In this document: piece by piece, positions 17,502 through 27,300 of the stretch | How the letters are laid out: every line of letters starts with the position of its first letter | Numbering within the stretch: position 1 is the first letter of the stretch | Assembly: GCA_020048915.1 (NCBI GenBank) | Contig: JAIFLU010000093.1 | Coordinates: 19,975 to 83,974, forward strand | Length of the DNA: 64,000 nucleotides | Reading direction: 5' to 3' | Source: Bacteroidota bacterium | Lineage (GTDB): Bacteria > Bacteroidota > Bacteroidia > Bacteroidales > JAAUTT01 | Translations under genes and position numbers: made by a program | Notes under the pieces: model-generated | Databases searched by the model: none | The model's input: the letters and a program-made list of their open reading frames with translations, nothing else | Told to the model about the DNA's origin: nothing

Positions 17502-19742
17502 ATGAACGCAACTAATAACCATCGTAGAAATTTTTTAAAAACAATGGGCCTTGGTGTCGCAGCGTTTTCAGTTCCGTTAAAAGAGACGTCAGCAAGTGTA
17601 TCTGAGACAAAGAATCTGTCAAAGTCGTTTTTGGAACCTCTATTCAATGGGTTCGAATTCGAACTGAAGTATATGGGCGACTATTTTTTAGGAATAGGAG
17701 CCATTACCGCAAACGGAATACCGCTCAGAAGCAGCAAACTGCCTATGTTTTCCCAGATAACAACTCCAGAATCGATCGAACTGGTAAACTTCAAATTGCT
17801 AAATAAAGCGGTTACTCCCAATAAAATGGAATTAAACTTTTCAGTCCAAAAGCAGCTTGGAAACACCATGGAATGGATGCTCCACACAGTGCGTAACCGC
17901 CGCAATATGACCGACTGGACCAAAGGTCCCGAAGCAGCTCAAGGCACGACTGTTAGCCTGATCCTTAAACCGGTGGAAAGAAAACTCGGGAATACCGTTG
18001 CCAAAGGCTTCAGTTACCAATACGAGTTTAAAAGCAAGGATCTTTCCATCTATAAAATTACCGACCGTGCTACCTGGGAAATTGGAGGAGAAGCCACCGG
18101 TAACGAGCTCTGGATGCGCAATGGCGTAGTGGATTGCATCAAAGCATTTGCTCAACCTTCCGATTTTTATAGTACCGAGTGGTACCTACCCAATATTGCC
18201 AACCCCAATATTTTTCAGTTCCACCCTTTGCAAACCCAACTCCAGGGCTTTACATTCACATCGGCAAAAGAGGGAACGCTGATTACCTGGGCAACGGAGC
18301 TTTCGCATATCCGGTCGCTTTTCGAAAAATGGCGCGGGTACAATGAGATTGTGCATTTTCATGAACACTGCAACGACCTCGCCAGTGAATTCAAAACCTC
18401 GCCCATGGAAGTTCTTTGGGTTCCCGGAGAACTGGACCGTGTGGGCAGGGCAAACCTATACAGCCTTATACGCGAATTGGTGCACGAAGAACTGCACCGG
18501 CAGGCTGGTTTGAAACGCGAACGCATCACCACTTATGGAATAATTGAAGAATGGATTGAGCCGGATTTTGACCGTTACCGCGAAAAAGGCCTTACAAAAT
18601 TGATGGATGCCGGTGTTAAAAAAGTTTTTATTCCCAACCAGTGCCAAAACGACATGAATACCTGGGGGCTCTCGAACATGTGCTGCAATGTCGATTTTAA
18701 AATATCGGAAACTGTAGGAGAAGAAAAGCTGAAAAAATTCTGTCAGACCGCCAAAGCCGGGGGTGTAAAAGTTGAAATGTGGGGAAACACTGCACTTTCC
18801 AGTACTACCGAGCGTTTTATGCATCGCGATGGCCGTAAAAAAGGCATTGAGTTCTTGCCTTTCAAAGGTTCAATTCAGGAAGTAATCGCCAAGGCCGAAT
18901 CGCCCTTTATCCGTAACGCTTCGAACGCAATCGAGGGCGATCACTACACTCCCCGGTTCTGTGCATTAAACCTTCGCGACAAGGATATACGAGAATATTT
19001 GCTCAAACAGTGGAAGTATTTTCATGACGAAATTGGCATCGAAGGTATTTTTCTCGATTCGTCGTTCAACATGTCGAGCGACAAATTTCACCATGCTCAG
19101 TTCGATGGAACCAAGGGGTGGGGAGGCGCAACCCTCGACCAGCAAGGGGTTACCGGAAAATACCGTCCGGAAAACGAGCCTCCAAAACTTATCCATACCC
19201 AGTACTTTGCGCACCTGAGCCTTATTGCCCAAATGCAGAAAGACGGTTACCATTATTGTGGCGAAGATATGGGCGTCTTTGGGATCAACCGCACGGGTCC
19301 TGACTTGGTCGAAAGAATACCCTCCCTACCTATGTGGGCCGATTGCTACTGCGATTTCAACGAAGAGGATGTCCGCAAAGCAGGATTCGATCCTATGGAT
19401 ATATTCTTCAAAGGATTGGCTTATAGTATGATGTGGAAGATTTACTGGAACATCCCTAAGGATAAGTTACAACTGGGTACCGAAAACCCTTTAGCCTATA
19501 AAATGATTAAAGTGTTCAATCTGGCATCGGAATATATGAATAACCGAGAAATTTTACCTGGCGAGCAAGGGGTGATTTATAGAAAAGATAAAATAACTAT
19601 CCTTTGGGCATTTGAAAATTTCGAGTCCAGGCTTTCAGGAATTAAAACAATAATAAATTTAGTAGATGAATTGCCTGTTAAGGCTGCAAAGGACAGCTTT
19701 AAGGCGGTTAAATTCAATGTATATAAAATTAGTCATGATTAA
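17502..19742 (+). CDS. Tat-exported TIM-barrel glycosidase-like protein of unassigned family
   Basis: 746 residues with a twin-arginine signal ('HRRNFLKTMGLGVAAFSVP'). The middle (about 20-300) looks like a beta-sandwich as in melibiase-like enzymes. The part from about 330 has barrel-like strands with candidate acidic residues: 'GIEGIFLDSS' (Asp519) and 'YCGEDMG' (Glu588, Asp589). This resembles clan GH-D/GH31-like barrels, but I do not recognise a named family. It is the first gene of the long glycosidase operon and lies 12 bp before the second GH140-like gene. It is visibly richer in GC than the SGNH and sus genes upstream. Tat export suggests cytoplasmic folding, possibly with a cofactor, before secretion to the periplasm. 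Confidence 0.6.
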   Translation: MNATNNHRRNFLKTMGLGVAAFSVPLKETSASVSETKNLSKSFLEPLFNGFEFELKYMGDYFLGIGAITANGIPLRSSKLPMFSQITTPESIELVNFKLLNKAVTPNKMELNFSVQKQLGNTMEWMLHTVRNRRNMTDWTKGPEAAQGTTVSLILKPVERKLGNTVAKGFSYQYEFKSKDLSIYKITDRATWEIGGEATGNELWMRNGVVDCIKAFAQPSDFYSTEWYLPNIANPNIFQFHPLQTQLQGFTFTSAKEGTLITWATELSHIRSLFEKWRGYNEIVHFHEHCNDLASEFKTSPMEVLWVPGELDRVGRANLYSLIRELVHEELHRQAGLKRERITTYGIIEEWIEPDFDRYREKGLTKLMDAGVKKVFIPNQCQNDMNTWGLSNMCCNVDFKISETVGEEKLKKFCQTAKAGGVKVEMWGNTALSSTTERFMHRDGRKKGIEFLPFKGSIQEVIAKAESPFIRNASNAIEGDHYTPRFCALNLRDKDIREYLLKQWKYFHDEIGIEGIFLDSSFNMSSDKFHHAQFDGTKGWGGATLDQQGVTGKYRPENEPPKLIHTQYFAHLSLIAQMQKDGYHYCGEDMGVFGINRTGPDLVERIPSLPMWADCYCDFNEEDVRKAGFDPMDIFFKGLAYSMMWKIYWNIPKDKLQLGTENPLAYKMIKVFNLASEYMNNREILPGEQGVIYRKDKITILWAFENFESRLSGIKTIINLVDELPVKAAKDSFKAVKFNVYKISHD

Positions 19743-19754
19743 CGATTTCAGTTT

Positions 19755-21098
19755 ATGATGCGATATTGTTCTTTTATATTAATAATGCTTTTTACATGCA
19801 AGGCATATACTCAAATGCCTGCTTTCCCGTTACATCCGAGCGAAAACGGCAGATATCTGGTAGATAGCAGTAACAAACCGTTCTTCTATCAGGCCGAAAC
19901 TCCCTGGTTGATTTTTGTTAACCTGAAAGAAAAGGATATGGGTGAACTGATGGACATCCGCATTAAACAAGGGTTCACCGTTATTCAAACCATGGCCTTA
20001 ACAACTGGTGTGAATGTAAATGGCGACAAACCATTTGAGAACAATGATTTTACGAAACCCAATCTGGCTTATTTTGAACACATCCGGAACGGGATTCAAT
20101 TAGCCGAGAAGAAAGGTTTATTGGTTGGTTTGTCAATGGCATGGAAAGGATGCTGTGGTGGGGACTGGACTGATATTATCCTCCAAAACGGATCGAAAAA
20201 TTGCCGGGAATACGGTCGTTTTTTAGGTAAATACTTTGCCGGATGCAAAAATTTATTCTGGATACAAGGTGGTGACAACGACCCCGGATCTCACACCGAT
20301 AATTACCGTCAAATTGCCTTGGGCATCAAAGAATCGATGCCTGATGTTTTGCAAACTTATCATGCCTCGTCGGGACATTCAAGTTCGGATGTGGTAAATT
20401 ACCTCGATCATTCGTGGATGAATTTCACCTGGACTTACACCTATTTCCGCAACAAACACAATGTCTGGATTTACATTGATGGGTTCAATGAATTGCCTGA
20501 GGTGTACGAAATGAATCACATTGAATACCGAAAATATCCGGTAAAACCATTTGTTTTGGGCGAATCGCAATATGAAGGTGAAGATACAGCCTCATGCAAA
20601 CCCTTCACCCCAGCCGAAATTGTGCGACGACAAGCCTATTGGTCGGTTCTATCCGGAAGTTGTGGTCATGCCTACGGTAGTTGGTGCTGGATGGTCATCC
20701 AAAATTGGAGAAAAGTCGAAAACGACCGTGGTGCATCGCAAATGGGTTTGGTTCGGAGTTTTTTCGAAGCATTTCCCTGGTACAATTTAGTTCCGGATAT
20801 TGACCGGAAATTAATTACTGATGGACACGGAACTTACGGAAAAACGGACTTTGCCACGGCTGCATTTCTGCCCGATTTTAGCAAATTGGTTATTTATCTG
20901 CCTCCTTCCGGAAAGGAAAAACGAAGCCTAAAGGTTAACATTTCTGGTTTCAAAGGAAAAATTGAGGCACAATGGTATAATCCGGTTTCAGGTATATATA
21001 CTGTGGCAGATTTTGAAATTGAAAAGGAAATACTAGAAGTTACCTCGCCTGGCGATAACGGTGAAGGAAGTAACGACTGGTTGCTGTTAATTGGATGA
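19755..21098 (+). CDS. Second GH140-like (DUF4038) glycoside hydrolase
   Basis: 447 residues with a Sec signal ('CSFILIMLFTCKAYTQ'). The DUF4038 barrel keeps 'FWIQGGDNDPG' (Asp174) and 'PFVLGESQYEGED' (Glu270), in the places of the GH140 catalytic pair, and a C-terminal beta-sandwich follows (about 350-445, 'AQWYNPVSGIYTV'). It is clearly diverged from the first copy at 733: shorter, with cysteine-rich insertions around 'KGCCGGDW'. It could have another linkage or substrate. Its stop overlaps the GH92 start by four bases (ATGA), so the two are translationally coupled. Confidence 0.8.
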   Translation: MMRYCSFILIMLFTCKAYTQMPAFPLHPSENGRYLVDSSNKPFFYQAETPWLIFVNLKEKDMGELMDIRIKQGFTVIQTMALTTGVNVNGDKPFENNDFTKPNLAYFEHIRNGIQLAEKKGLLVGLSMAWKGCCGGDWTDIILQNGSKNCREYGRFLGKYFAGCKNLFWIQGGDNDPGSHTDNYRQIALGIKESMPDVLQTYHASSGHSSSDVVNYLDHSWMNFTWTYTYFRNKHNVWIYIDGFNELPEVYEMNHIEYRKYPVKPFVLGESQYEGEDTASCKPFTPAEIVRRQAYWSVLSGSCGHAYGSWCWMVIQNWRKVENDRGASQMGLVRSFFEAFPWYNLVPDIDRKLITDGHGTYGKTDFATAAFLPDFSKLVIYLPPSGKEKRSLKVNISGFKGKIEAQWYNPVSGIYTVADFEIEKEILEVTSPGDNGEGSNDWLLLIG

Positions 21099-23386
21099 AA
21101 ATGAACAAATTACTGTCAATCTTATTAATTGCTGGATTAGTGCTGTTCTTATCTTGCACTACGGAACAAACCATTGATAAAGTAAACTTGTACATCGGTA
21201 CCGGAGGATATGTTCATGCATTTCCGGGCGACAGTGTTACTTATGATTCCATCAGAAATAACAAGCCCATTTATCCATTTGGCGGATTAACCTATGTTGG
21301 TGCCGTTGTTCCATTCGGTATGGTGCAACTGAGCCCCGATTGCAACACCAGCGGTTTTGGCTGGAGTGCCGGGTATCATTATTCCGATTCTACTATTCTG
21401 GGTTTTAGTCATGGCCATACCAGCGGAAACGGAATGGGTTTTGGGAATTTTTTGTTTATGCCCGGATCAGGGACTGCAAAGTTTGAACCTGGAAGTGTCG
21501 AAAATCCTAATGAAGGTTATAGGTCAAGATTTTCACATTCCAATGAAAAAGCCACCCCCGGATATTATTCGGTATTGCTCGAAGATAGCAAGATTAAGGC
21601 TGAATTGACAGCAACCAAACATGCCGGTTTTCATCGCTATACATTTCCCGAAGGACAACAAAACCATTTACTGATAGACTTGGTTCATGGATTAGGCGAA
21701 TGGGCAAATCCGGATAATGCCAGCCTTAAAATCGAAAACGATACCACCATAAGTCTTTCGAGATTAACAAAAAATGGTGTAACAACTTACCTGACAGCTG
21801 TTTTTTCAAAGCGAATTGAAAACACAGAAATTCAGTTTAACGGAAAATTAATTTCCGCACAGAAGACTGTTTCAGGCAAAAACGTAAAAGCATGTTTTTT
21901 CTTTTCTGATGATCGGAAACCATTGCTGGTTAAAGCCGGAATTTCATTTACTTCGGAAGAAGATTCAAAAAACAATCTACTGGCTGAAATACCTGACTGG
22001 AATTTTGATGATGTAGTGTTTAATGCCCAGGCAGACTGGGAAAAAGAGCTTGGCAAAATCAAGGTCAAAGGTGGAACAGCCGATCAGCAGGCGATGTTTT
22101 ATACAGCACTGTATCACAGCTCGTTAACGCCTTTTTTGTTCAACAATGCCGATGGCTCGTTTTTGGCTGGCGATGGTAAAAAACACACCAACGAAGGTTT
22201 TACCAACTATACTTTTTTTACACTTTGGGATACTTACCGGACGTTGCATCCACTGCTAACCATCACTCAGCCCGACAAAGTCAGCGACCTTATGAATTCG
22301 ATGCTGGCACAAGCAGATTACAGCAGCGATAAACTTCTTCCATTATGGTGTCTGGCCGGGAAAAATGGATTTAACATGGCGGGGTATTCTTCGGTGCCCG
22401 TTTTTGCCGAAGCTATTGCTAAAGGATTCACTGGATTTGATGCCAAAAAAGCCTACTTTTATTTGGTTGAAAATACTATGAATGTTGGGTTTTCGGGACA
22501 TCAGGAATTTATTATCAAAGGATTTGTTCCAGCCGATAAATTCAATATGAGTGTTCCGAAAACATTGGAATATGCATTTTGCGACTGGAATATTGCTCAA
22601 ATCGGGAAAGCACTCAATGCCAATGACTCCGAACAATTCATGCAATCTTCAAGCAATTATAAAACCCTTTTCAACGGCTCGACCGGATTTTTCAGGCCAA
22701 AACTATCAGATGGGTCGTGGCGGTCACCTTTCGATCCACGATCCGTGAGCCATCAATTTGCTGGGCAGGATTACATGGAATCGAATGCCTGGCAATATAA
22801 TTGGCATGTGATGCACGATGTTCGGGGAATGATTGAATTAATGGGTGGCAACGATGTCTTTTGTAAAATGCTTGACTCCCTTTTTGATCAACCAACTTAT
22901 TTAACAGGAAGTTATGCTGCCGATGTTTCGGGGTTGATCGGTCAGTATGCGCAAGGCAATCAGCCCGATCACCACGCTGCTTATTTATATGCGTATGCAG
23001 GCAAACCATCGAAAACACAGCAACGGGTAAGCGAAATCATGCAGAAAACTTATCGAAACACTCCGGAGGGATTGCCAGGGAATGATGATGGTGGCGAAAT
23101 GTCGGCCTGGTATGTATTCAGTGCGCTTGGTTTTTATCCGGTTAATCCGGCGGAAGCACGCTATGTTTTGGGAGTTCCGTTGTTTGAAGAAGCAATCATT
23201 CAGCTTGCCGATCATAAAAAATTTATGGTCAGGGCAACCCGGTTGAGTCCTGAAAACCGCTATGTCCAGAAGGTTAAGCTGAACGGCAAAACTTGGAAAT
23301 CCATTTTTATTGATCACAAAACCATCATGGCCGGAGGATTGCTCGAATTCGAAATGGGCCATAAACCAGTCAATAGTTTTCAATAA
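21095..23386 (+). CDS. GH92-family exo-alpha-mannosidase-like lipoprotein, diverged
   Basis: 763 residues with a lipobox ('LVLFLSC', Cys21). The family layout is present: N-terminal beta-sandwich with 'GYHYSDSTILGFSHGHTSGNG', then an alpha/alpha barrel with 'YMESNAWQYNW' (Glu562, matching the GH92 catalytic acid) and 'GNDDGGEMSAWYVFSALGFYPVNP' (acidic pair at 664-665). Unlike the second GH92 here, the usual 'ETNCMIGYH' segment is replaced by 'GKNGFNMAGYS', and GGE replaces GQ before MSAW. GH92 enzymes are calcium-dependent inverting alpha-mannosidases; these changes at the sugar pocket suggest another exo-acting specificity. Confidence 0.88.
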   Translation: MKMNKLLSILLIAGLVLFLSCTTEQTIDKVNLYIGTGGYVHAFPGDSVTYDSIRNNKPIYPFGGLTYVGAVVPFGMVQLSPDCNTSGFGWSAGYHYSDSTILGFSHGHTSGNGMGFGNFLFMPGSGTAKFEPGSVENPNEGYRSRFSHSNEKATPGYYSVLLEDSKIKAELTATKHAGFHRYTFPEGQQNHLLIDLVHGLGEWANPDNASLKIENDTTISLSRLTKNGVTTYLTAVFSKRIENTEIQFNGKLISAQKTVSGKNVKACFFFSDDRKPLLVKAGISFTSEEDSKNNLLAEIPDWNFDDVVFNAQADWEKELGKIKVKGGTADQQAMFYTALYHSSLTPFLFNNADGSFLAGDGKKHTNEGFTNYTFFTLWDTYRTLHPLLTITQPDKVSDLMNSMLAQADYSSDKLLPLWCLAGKNGFNMAGYSSVPVFAEAIAKGFTGFDAKKAYFYLVENTMNVGFSGHQEFIIKGFVPADKFNMSVPKTLEYAFCDWNIAQIGKALNANDSEQFMQSSSNYKTLFNGSTGFFRPKLSDGSWRSPFDPRSVSHQFAGQDYMESNAWQYNWHVMHDVRGMIELMGGNDVFCKMLDSLFDQPTYLTGSYAADVSGLIGQYAQGNQPDHHAAYLYAYAGKPSKTQQRVSEIMQKTYRNTPEGLPGNDDGGEMSAWYVFSALGFYPVNPAEARYVLGVPLFEEAIIQLADHKKFMVRATRLSPENRYVQKVKLNGKTWKSIFIDHKTIMAGGLLEFEMGHKPVNSFQ

Positions 23387-23405
23387 ACAAGACAACTTAG
23401 AATCT

Positions 23406-24296
23406 ATGTATAATGTCTTTAAACTGCCGATAATTTGTTTTTTAATTACATCATCTGTTTTTGCTCAAAAAGATTCAAAAGAGCATTTCGAGCTAAAAGC
23501 CGGAAACTCCATTATGAAAATCTCGCCTAAGGGAGGCAGGATAATTTCCTACAAAATTGGTAAAAAGGAGATTTTGACTCAGGCTTCGGAACACGAAAAC
23601 TTTGGTTCTACACTTTGGACTGCTCCGCAAAGTGATTGGGGCTGGCCGCCGTTTTCGGTGCTCGACGATCAGGATTACCAAGTTGAAGACAATGGCAGTT
23701 TGCTGAAAATGATTAGCAAGCTTGACTTGAAAAGCGGATTTCAGGTGGTCAAAACATGGAAAGTCGTTGGTAATCAAGAAGTTAAGATTGAATATCAGAT
23801 CAGGAATATTTCGGATAAGCCACAATCAGTTGGTGCCTGGGTTGTTTCACGAGTTCCTTGTGGCGGACTGGCCTTTTTCCCCGATGGCGGCGACGAAAAA
23901 GTTCCTGAATCGAACCTGAAAACCGATTTTCGAAAGGAAGGAATTAACTGGGTTGCAATTGATAAAAAGCCAATTGAAGATCATCAAAAACTGTTTTCAA
24001 CCGCGAAAGAAGGATGGTTGGCGTATTTGATTGATGGGCTATTGTTTATAAAACAGTTCCCTGATACCAAACCCGAAAATTACTCACCGCAACAGGGTGA
24101 AGTTGAGATTTACATCAATAAAGAAAAAAGCTATGCCGAACTTGAAAATCATGGGCCGTATCAGCTGCTGCAACCCGGAGGATCACTTACGTATCTGGAA
24201 AACTGGTTTTTAATTCAGGTTCCCCCAACGATTAAAGTTGAGTATGGCAGTAAGGAACTTTGCGACCTGGTTCGGGCAAAGATAACGGAGAAATGA
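23406..24296 (+). CDS. DUF4380-like secreted protein
   Basis: 296 residues from the ATG at 23406, 19 bp after the GH92 stop; a longer reading from 23310 would overlap GH92 and lacks a signal peptide. The signal ends near 'SSVFAQ'. The body is a beta-rich domain with 'GGRIISYKIGKKEIL' and 'GSTLWTAPQSDWGWPP', which I recognise as the DUF4380 motif and which resembles galactose-mutarotase-like sandwiches. A role as periplasmic aldose mutarotase or sugar-binding protein is inference from fold-like features and the glycosidase operon. Confidence 0.7.
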   Translation: MYNVFKLPIICFLITSSVFAQKDSKEHFELKAGNSIMKISPKGGRIISYKIGKKEILTQASEHENFGSTLWTAPQSDWGWPPFSVLDDQDYQVEDNGSLLKMISKLDLKSGFQVVKTWKVVGNQEVKIEYQIRNISDKPQSVGAWVVSRVPCGGLAFFPDGGDEKVPESNLKTDFRKEGINWVAIDKKPIEDHQKLFSTAKEGWLAYLIDGLLFIKQFPDTKPENYSPQQGEVEIYINKEKSYAELENHGPYQLLQPGGSLTYLENWFLIQVPPTIKVEYGSKELCDLVRAKITEK

Positions 24297-24350
24297 ATAG
24301 CGCAGCCCATTAATAAATTGCAAATAAATAAATTGTAAATGACTTGCATA

Positions 24351-27300
24351 ATGAAACTTAAACTAATCCTTTTAATTCTTTTTATAGTTCCTGGAATTCA
24401 TGCCCAAATGCGTGACGCTCCTGATTGGAAGAATTACGAATCGGTGCTGAACGTAAAAAACAATCAACGCAAATATGATTTTGATGTCTATTGCATTCGA
24501 ACCTCATCAACCGCCAACCTATTCTGGCCTGGCGAAAAAGCGAAGTTCATCTTTCAGCTGGTTAACAATACCAACGAAGCGATTTCAGCTGATGCCAAAG
24601 TGGAGGTGATTCAATACGGCGCCAAAGGAATTCCAAACGATATCTGGTTGCCTGAAATGACTAAAATAGCCGATATTCAATCTATACCTGTCAAGGTAAA
24701 TATTTCGGCAAACGGGTTCACCAACATCGATTTGCAGCCCAATATTCCGGCGATTTTTGGCGGTTATGCCATCGTTTTCGACTTGGGAAAATATGGTCGA
24801 AGAGTAGCTACGAGCGTAGTCCGCACCTTTAAAGCAAATCCATTGGCCATTCAGTATCCAAAACAGGCTCTCGACGATATCGGTGCCGATTTTCTGAGTC
24901 GAATCGGCGTTCAAGCTATCAGGATGGGAGTTTCATACATCCCAACTACAAACCGCGACTACATTGCTGAAATGGAGAAATTGGATAAGCAATTAAAAGA
25001 ATATAAAGATAAGAATATTACGGTTTTGCTGATGTTTGGCGAAGGTCAGGCTCTTATTCCACTGGGGAATCCCCGTTCTTTTCTTGATGAAAAAAATACT
25101 TTCCTGAAAACCAAACAAGATTACGTTTGGCTTCCTGAGCTGGATCCCGATTTTCAGAAATTCGTAAAGAATATTTGCACCAAAAACGGATGGCCAAAAG
25201 GCTGTGTTACCGGAGTTCATTTATGGAACGAACCCTGGGAAGGCATTTCAATTTCCGGCTGGCAAGCCGATATGTTGCGCTACCGCGAATTATATACAGC
25301 CATGGCGAATGGAGTTCTGGAAGCACGCAAAGAAGGTGCTGATGTGCTGATTGGAGGTTGTGACTCGAATTCCAACGCCTGGGACAAACTCTTCAGCGAT
25401 GGAACCAATCAGTTTTTGCCCATTTTCGACTTCCTTTCCATTCATTATCAGGGAATGGAATCACCTTGTCTTTACAATGTTTGGAATGCCCGCAAGGACC
25501 ACAAAGGGCGTGTTCAAATTTGGGATACCGAAAGCTGGGTAGGCAACACCGACGACCGCATCGCAACTGTTGTGGCGACTAACCGATCAGCCGGATACGA
25601 CCGTTCGATGGGTATTTATGGCGGCTACATGATTTCGCGGCCACATACCGGCGAAGGAGTTCTTCAGACCATTCGCACCACCGAAGGAACCAAAGAAATT
25701 GAAGCCATTCCATCGGTTTGGTCGCCGGCTGCCGCAGTGGGCGCAGTGCAGCACATGATTGGTGAACGCGATTTTAAGGAATTGCTGTTTAAAAACGGAT
25801 TGCCTTGGGTAATGTGTTTCGATGGCTACAACAATAATCCTGACGATGGAACAATTATGGTTTGCGGCGATATTGGCGAAGCTTTTGGTGCCGAAAACGT
25901 TCTTTTCATGGGCGTTCGAGGCACTCTGGAAGCGAACGAAAAGGCTGAAATCAGAAAGAAAATCGGTTTCTTGCCTGTAGGTTCTCCTGAACTTGAAAAA
26001 CTTCAGCAACAACTTTTAGAATACAAAGCTCTAACTGGAGGGAAAATGACTATTAAAGCCGATCCATCGTTTTCGCTGTTCGATTTCTACGGAAATCAGG
26101 TTTCTGCCAAATCTGGAAAAATCGAGATTCCTTTGTCTTTTCAGGGTTATTATTTGCGTACCGATGGTTCAAAAGGATCGTTTGCTCGTCTGACTTCAGC
26201 CTTGAAAAAAGGCTTTGTGGAAGGATACGAGCCGGTTGAAATAATTGCCATAGACATGCTCAGCCGGATTGAAGGCAGACCGGTACTAAAATTGCAGATC
26301 ACCAATATTCTAAACAGAACTATTACAGGAAATATCCAATTGAAACTTGGAAATCTGATTGTAAAAACTCCTGAAAAAGTTACCATGAAAGGCAACGAAA
26401 CCAGGTCAGTTGAAGTTCAGATAACCGGAGGAAACAGCGCAGCAGACAATGCATATCCTTTGGAGGTGACCTTTGATGCCGGAAAAGATGGCAAGGCATT
26501 CCATCAGGAAACCATGCACGTGAATGTGATTTCGAAACTGACGCCCACTATTGACGGCAAGCTAGACGACTGGGCAAAATCAGTTCCACATAGTATTTCT
26601 GCAGGAAAAGCCAGTCTTTCGGTGACTGAGGCCACCTGGTATCCATTTAAGAATTTCGACAAAAAAGCCGAAGGTTTAGCCAATGGTTATTTGGCTTACG
26701 ATGATCAGTATTTTTACTTTGCCGCAAAGGTGGCCGACAATAGCCCTCACCCTGGTACGTATCGCTTCGAAACGCGCAACGACGATGAGTTTTTTTATCC
26801 CGATATGGCTTATAAAGCAGAAACAAATCGGTCATTCCGAAAAAAAGACGGAAAACGGGATGTGAATGAAAATGATCAGTCAGCACTGCAAAATCCAAAC
26901 GGAGCAGGCCGGATCATGAATTTTTGGGAGCCCGACGAAAACAACATCGGAATGGGAATTGACCTGAATTTGCCTACAGACAGAACCACACAGGTTGCAT
27001 TTTATTTGCCAAGTTTCGACACCTGGCGCACCGAAGTTGAATTCTGGGATTTGAATACGAACACGCTGATTACTTCGAAAACCTGCGATAAACTATGGGA
27101 CGGTTGCTATTTGGTTTACGAGCTTTCTGGAAATGTTCGCGTTACCTTGAAGGGAAACTGGTGGTACAATGTGAAGCTGGCTGGGATGTTCTTCGACAAA
27201 ACCACCACCGAAGCCAACGACAAAACCGATGTTTTCCCGGTGAAGGATGATTTCGATACCAAAGGAAACTGGAAAGGCGTGTATGGCAATGATGGTTACT

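Noticed and set aside
23310..23405. Upstream extension of the DUF4380-like gene
   Set aside because: It would overlap the GH92 coding end and lacks a signal peptide; the start at 23406 is followed by a good signal sequence.
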